From assembly GCF_014203275.1 (NCBI RefSeq), contig NZ_JACHIP010000002.1, positions 310,001 through 374,000 of the forward strand: 64,000 nucleotides of DNA. The letters run 5' to 3'. Source of the stretch: Granulicella aggregans (GTDB taxonomy: Bacteria; Acidobacteriota; Terriglobia; Terriglobales; Acidobacteriaceae). Position 1 is the first letter of the stretch, and each line of letters opens with the position of its first letter. This document shows positions 60,852-64,000 of the stretch, one piece after another. The notes below the pieces were generated by a model. It was not told where the DNA came from and did not search any database. It saw only the letters and a list, made by a program, of their open reading frames with translations. Made by a program: the position numbers and the translations under genes.

Positions 60852-60950
60852 GGGTTTTGGTTCCTCCGCAGAGCTAAACCAGCAAACCTAAGATTTATTC
60901 CGGGAATATTTTCGACGCTTTATAGTTTGCATGGATGAAGCGGAGCAGCA

Positions 60951-61523
60951 ATGACGTTACTAGCGTGGAAACGCGCCGCGCCTGAACAGGCCAAACCAAC
61001 CCGAAGCTTTGAGGAAGAGGCGGAGCCACTGCTGCCTGCGCTCTACAATCTCGCTTCGTGGCTGGCGCGGGTTCCTGCCGATGCCGAGGACCTGGTGCAG
61101 GAGACGTATCTGAAGGGGCTGCGCGGCTACGCTGGGTTCGAGCCCGGTAGCAACTTCAAGGCTTGGATCTTCCGGATATTAAGGAATACCTTTCTGACTT
61201 CGAAGACAGGGCTTGAATCGCGGCGGACCCTTGCGCTGGAAGATGAACTGAGTGGAACCGAGATCGTCCCGGACGGAGCGGTTGAGTGGGCGACGCCGGA
61301 GAGCCTCTTCCTGCAGATGAGCAATCGGGCGGCGGTGGAGGCGGCAATGGAAGAGCTGCCCGCGCCGCTGCTTGAGGTGATCCTGCTGTGCGATGTGGAG
61401 GAGATGAAGTACCGCGAGATTGCCACGGTGCTGGATATTCCCATGGGTACGGTGATGTCGCGTATTGCGCGTGCACGACAGCGGCTCCGTGAGCAGTTGA
61501 TGGCGAAAGAGGTGCGGAGATGA
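60951..61523 (+). CDS. ECF-type RNA polymerase sigma factor
   Basis: The 190-residue protein has sigma region 2 (YNLASWLARVPADAEDLVQE, then KAWIFRILRNTFL) and region 4 (LPAPLLEVILLCDVEEMKYREIA cited by its start, and MGTVMSRIARARQRL). It directs a set of promoters when its anti-sigma partner releases it. Region 2 and 4 are separated by a normal ECF-length linker. GCGGAG lies 6 bases before the ATG; a TATAGT box at about 60922 would give a short leader. Its stop overlaps the anti-sigma start (ATGA). Confidence 0.92.
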   Translation: MTLLAWKRAAPEQAKPTRSFEEEAEPLLPALYNLASWLARVPADAEDLVQETYLKGLRGYAGFEPGSNFKAWIFRILRNTFLTSKTGLESRRTLALEDELSGTEIVPDGAVEWATPESLFLQMSNRAAVEAAMEELPAPLLEVILLCDVEEMKYREIATVLDIPMGTVMSRIARARQRLREQLMAKEVRR

Positions 61524-62263
61524 TGGAACATCTGTCGGATAGCGCGATGAATGGGCTGGCTGACGGCGAGCTGTCTCCGGAGAAGATGGCTGCCGCGACG
61601 GCGCACCTTGCGAGTTGCTCGGAGTGTACGACGGACGCGCTTGCGAGAATGATGCTGAAGCAGACGACCGCGCAGGCGGGGCGGCGGTACACGTTGCCAG
61701 ACAATCTGCGAGCGCGTTTGGGCAACACTCGTGACGCGCAGCCCGCTGTAGGGCGCGGGGTTTGGAGGCAGTGGGCGGTTGCGGCAGCGCTGCTCGTTGC
61801 GTTCGCAGGCATGGGATGGTGGCGTCTTACGCCGCAGAAGATCGAGCAAGGGCTGGCGACGGAGATTACAGATCAGCATGTAGCAGCGATGGCTGCGAGC
61901 GCAGCACCGGAGGTGTTGTCCTCCGACCGGCACACGGTGAAGCCATGGTTCCAGGGAAAGATTCCGTTCAGTTTTAACGTGCCGGAAGGATTGCCGGAAG
62001 GGACAACGCTGGAGGGAGCGAACCTGGCTTATGTGGGGCATCGTCCGGCGGCGCAGTTGATCTATAGCGTGGGCAAGCATCGGGCCTCGGTCTTCCTGAT
62101 GGAGAAGGCTGGATCAGAGGCCAGAGATGCCGCGGAGGTGCGGGCCTCGGGGTTTCATATCGTGGACTCGCACGCTGCGGGGCTTGAGATTGTTGCGGTG
62201 AGTGATGTGGAGATGGCGAAGCTGAGAGAGTTGGTTGCGGCGGTTGATGGGGTGCAGCGGTAG
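61520..62263 (+). CDS. zinc-type anti-sigma factor, membrane anchored
   Basis: The 247-residue protein starts with an anti-sigma domain: HLSDSAMNGLADGELSP and HLASCSEC, the H-x3-C-x2-C zinc motif of ZAS proteins (residues 29-36). A single membrane helix follows (about 77-95, AVAAALLVAFAGMGWW), then an outer-side domain of about 150 residues. It should hold the sigma factor at the membrane and release it on an envelope signal, perhaps redox, through the zinc site. Translational coupling with the sigma gene (4-base overlap) is clear. Confidence 0.9.
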   Translation: MMEHLSDSAMNGLADGELSPEKMAAATAHLASCSECTTDALARMMLKQTTAQAGRRYTLPDNLRARLGNTRDAQPAVGRGVWRQWAVAAALLVAFAGMGWWRLTPQKIEQGLATEITDQHVAAMAASAAPEVLSSDRHTVKPWFQGKIPFSFNVPEGLPEGTTLEGANLAYVGHRPAAQLIYSVGKHRASVFLMEKAGSEARDAAEVRASGFHIVDSHAAGLEIVAVSDVEMAKLRELVAAVDGVQR

Positions 62264-62282
62264 GGCGAACTGGGTCGACGGT

Positions 62283-62328
62283 GTACGTCCCACCCATGGC
62301 CAGATGCGAGCCATGGGTGGGGCACCCG
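62283..62328 (+). repeat. family A palindromic element (CATGGC stem)
   Basis: TACGTCCCACCCATGGC, CAGATGC, GAGCCATGGGTGGGGCACCC. Stem CCCATGGC/GCCATGGG. Confidence 0.85.
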
Positions 62329-62351
62329 AAGGGTTGTGGCTGTGCGGTGAA

Positions 62352-62407
62352 GGCGGTTCGCTCTGAGCGAATGTCCCACGTCTCAGAATCGAGACGTGGG
62401 ACATTCG
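62352..62407 (+). repeat. family A element with 5' extra hairpin
   Basis: GGCGGTTCGCTC-T-GAGCGAA, then TGTCCCACGTCTC, AGAATC, GAGACGTGGGACATTC. Both stems carry compensated changes. Confidence 0.8.
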
Positions 62408-62410
62408 GCC

Positions 62411-64000
62411 TTATTGGTGAGGGACGAGGTTGGAGGAGGGCCAGTGCATGGGCTGAGCGTTGAGATTGGGAGCTATGGAGACCTCGCCGGTCGTGGGCTT
62501 TACGTCGATATTGAGGCCGTCGATGGCGACTAGCGGGGTTTCGCCTGCGAAGTCTTTGGTGGCGGCTTCGATGGTGATAGTGCGGCTCTCGTTGGGAACG
62601 AGAGTGATGTAGTTGTCAGAGTAGAAGGCAGGCAGGACGCGCTTGCCGGATTGCTTCTGGTGAAGCTGGATGTGGGTCATCATGGCGATGGATTGCGATG
62701 GGTTGTGGAGGGTGACCTTGATGTGCGTGTTGTCGCCCACGATCCTTGAGGATGCCTCGGCGTTGAGCGTGACGGTGGGGAGTTTGTCGAGGCCGGTAAA
62801 GTCTTCCTGGGCGACGTTCTGCCAGTAGAAATTAGTGGAGACTAGCTTGCCATTTGAATCGTTGAGTTCGAGCTTGACGAAGTAGAGGGCTTCGCGCGTC
62901 GCAGGTACAAACTGGAAGGCTTTGATCGTGGTGCTTGCCGGAACGAAGGCGACTGGCTTCGTGTCTTCGGAGGTGACCTTGCCTGCAAGGCTGTACTCAG
63001 TAAGGTGGACGGTGAGGCCAGTCAAGGGTTCGGGGGTGTTGTTCACGACTTCGACGCCGTAGTTGGCTTCGTTGAGTTGGACGTGGATCTTTTCGCCGGC
63101 CTTCTTTGCGGCGAAGAGCGAGGAGTTTGGGTCGAGGTCATAGTGGTAGAGCTGCCAGACGAAGCTCGGCTGCGCGGGATGGCTCATCCAGGTGATGACG
63201 CCGGTGGTGGCCTTGAACATCTGCGCGTTGCGGCCTTCGTACATGGCGCGGAAGGCCTCGTAGTTGGCGAGCTGGCCCTTGCGGACGAAGTCGGCGAGGT
63301 TGCGGATGGGGCCGTAACGCTTGGCTAATTCGGAGGGGTAGGCGTCGCCGCGCTGGGCTCCGTGGGCTAGGTCGTGCTGGGCCCAGTCGTCGTTCTGGGT
63401 CTCCCAGTCCTTCTCGGGCATCATTCCCTGGATCGACTCAATGGTCGGGATTGAGACGGATCCGGTCTCGGTTTTGAAGCTTTCGTTGAGGTTGTAGAAA
63501 AGGTGGGGCGAACGCCAGTAGTAAGGACCGTGCGAGGAGACGCCGCGACCGTCAGCGGAGTTCGATTGATAGAGGCGCGTCGGGTCGAGCTTCGCCATCA
63601 TGATCTTCAGTTGGTCATCGAGCGCCTTGGGCGGATAGCCCTCGTTGCGCGCGCACCAGACCGCGATGGCGGGATGGTTGCGGTATCGAAGGACCTTGTC
63701 GGTGACGTTAGCGAGGTACGTCGGGATGTCGTCCGGGTTGGGGCCGTCGCTGGGGTTGGGCTGGAAGAACTCATCCCAGAGGAGGATGCCGTACTTGTCG
63801 GCCATATCGTAGAAGTCGGGGCTGGTGCTTTGGCCGACCCAGTTGCGGATGAGGTTCATGTTGGCGAGCGCGTGCATGTGGAACTGCGCGTCGAGGCGTT
63901 CGCGGGGGATGCGCTTCATGCCTTCGTCGAGGCCCCAGTTGCCGCCGCGCACCATGATGCGGACACCGTTGACGGAGATGGTGAGGTTCTCGGAGTCGGA
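62411..64000 (-). CDS. GH2-family exo-beta-glucosaminidase/mannosidase-like enzyme (5' end outside window)
   Basis: About 530 C-terminal residues are visible; the frame is open to the window edge. VRIMVRGGNWGLDEGMKR, then WDEFFQPNP and the acid/base block AVWCARNEGYPP, belong to the GH2 catalytic barrel, of the subgroup with exo-beta-D-glucosaminidases (CsxA) and beta-mannosidases. The later part has the beta-sandwich domains (VHLTEYSLAGKV, VTLHNPSQSIAMMTHIQL). It would be exported like neighbouring hydrolases, but its N-terminus is missing. The exact sugar is not determined. It converges with the anti-sigma gene across two A repeats. Confidence 0.85.
   Translation of the reverse strand, partial: SDSENLTISVNGVRIMVRGGNWGLDEGMKRIPRERLDAQFHMHALANMNLIRNWVGQSTSPDFYDMADKYGILLWDEFFQPNPSDGPNPDDIPTYLANVTDKVLRYRNHPAIAVWCARNEGYPPKALDDQLKIMMAKLDPTRLYQSNSADGRGVSSHGPYYWRSPHLFYNLNESFKTETGSVSIPTIESIQGMMPEKDWETQNDDWAQHDLAHGAQRGDAYPSELAKRYGPIRNLADFVRKGQLANYEAFRAMYEGRNAQMFKATTGVITWMSHPAQPSFVWQLYHYDLDPNSSLFAAKKAGEKIHVQLNEANYGVEVVNNTPEPLTGLTVHLTEYSLAGKVTSEDTKPVAFVPASTTIKAFQFVPATREALYFVKLELNDSNGKLVSTNFYWQNVAQEDFTGLDKLPTVTLNAEASSRIVGDNTHIKVTLHNPSQSIAMMTHIQLHQKQSGKRVLPAFYSDNYITLVPNESRTITIEAATKDFAGETPLVAIDGLNIDVKPTTGEVSIAPNLNAQPMHWPSSNLVPHQ

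Noticed and set aside
1-64000. CRISPR array, tRNA, rRNA, prophage or insertion sequence
   Set aside because: Looked for and not seen; the repeats are dispersed, not regularly spaced, and no transposase, integrase or phage structural gene is present.

Overview
The window is high-GC bacterial DNA that reads like an Acidobacteriota genome (Terriglobia; Granulicella, Terriglobus or Edaphobacter type). The grounds are protein style (a VWFA-related secreted protein, PA2169-type four-helix protein, secreted glycoside hydrolases, a VCBS/lectin protein), dense short palindromic intergenic repeats, and many genes that start without a ribosome binding site. This placement is inference; no rRNA, tRNA, CRISPR array, prophage or insertion sequence was recognised.

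Layout. 1-5.3 kb: the end of a protoporphyrinogen oxidase gene, a small His/Ala-rich protein, a DUF1906-like secreted protein, a YfiT-like DinB protein, a 542-residue putative PD-(D/E)xK protein, a DoxX protein and a four-helix protein. 5.7-13 kb: ftsK, a DinJ/YafQ-like toxin-antitoxin pair, a secreted CocE-type hydrolase, a DUF3999-like protein and YjbQ. 13.1-13.24 kb: a candidate small RNA with its own promoter and terminator. 13.4-21.9 kb: an MFS/monooxygenase-like fusion, an ArsP-like permease, a DUF2235 protein, glmM-xseA, and two small unknown genes. 22-31.7 kb: a PAS-GGDEF-EAL protein facing a lone receiver, an ion-channel protein, a very large VCBS/lectin protein, a proline-iminopeptidase-like hydrolase and chrA. 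31.8-40.6 kb: GH42, a TPR membrane protein, a permuted-papain-like secreted protein, a tandem pair of metallo-beta-lactamase-fold proteins (one with a ruined metal site), and a VWFA-related protein. 40.9-49.7 kb (nearly all minus strand): polA, queA, DUF374 acyltransferase, a NatAB-like ABC exporter, a methyltransferase and TetR. 49.8-56.5 kb: sugar and redox genes (aldo/keto reductase, beta-hydroxyacid dehydrogenase-like protein, NUDIX, DeoR, MFS, GH127). 56.7-64 kb: recG, a dihaem cytochrome with a Tat-exported phosphoesterase, a divergent ECF sigma/anti-sigma pair, and the C-terminal part of a GH2 enzyme.

The most interesting layer lies between and inside the genes. About 30 short palindromic elements of several families (called A to E here) are scattered through the window. 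Copies share conserved edges but have different stems that covary between arms, and every copy I found has the same orientation on the + strand whatever the direction of the neighbouring genes. Four elements lie in frame inside housekeeping genes (recG, glmM, xseA, polA), which recalls the Rickettsia palindromic elements. A second layer is start-site architecture: at 13 genes a TAnnnT -10 box sits 6 or 7 bases before the start codon, implying leaderless mRNAs. Together with the small RNA near 13.1 kb and a three-copy helically phased operator between NUDIX and DeoR, these are the best leads for undescribed biology.
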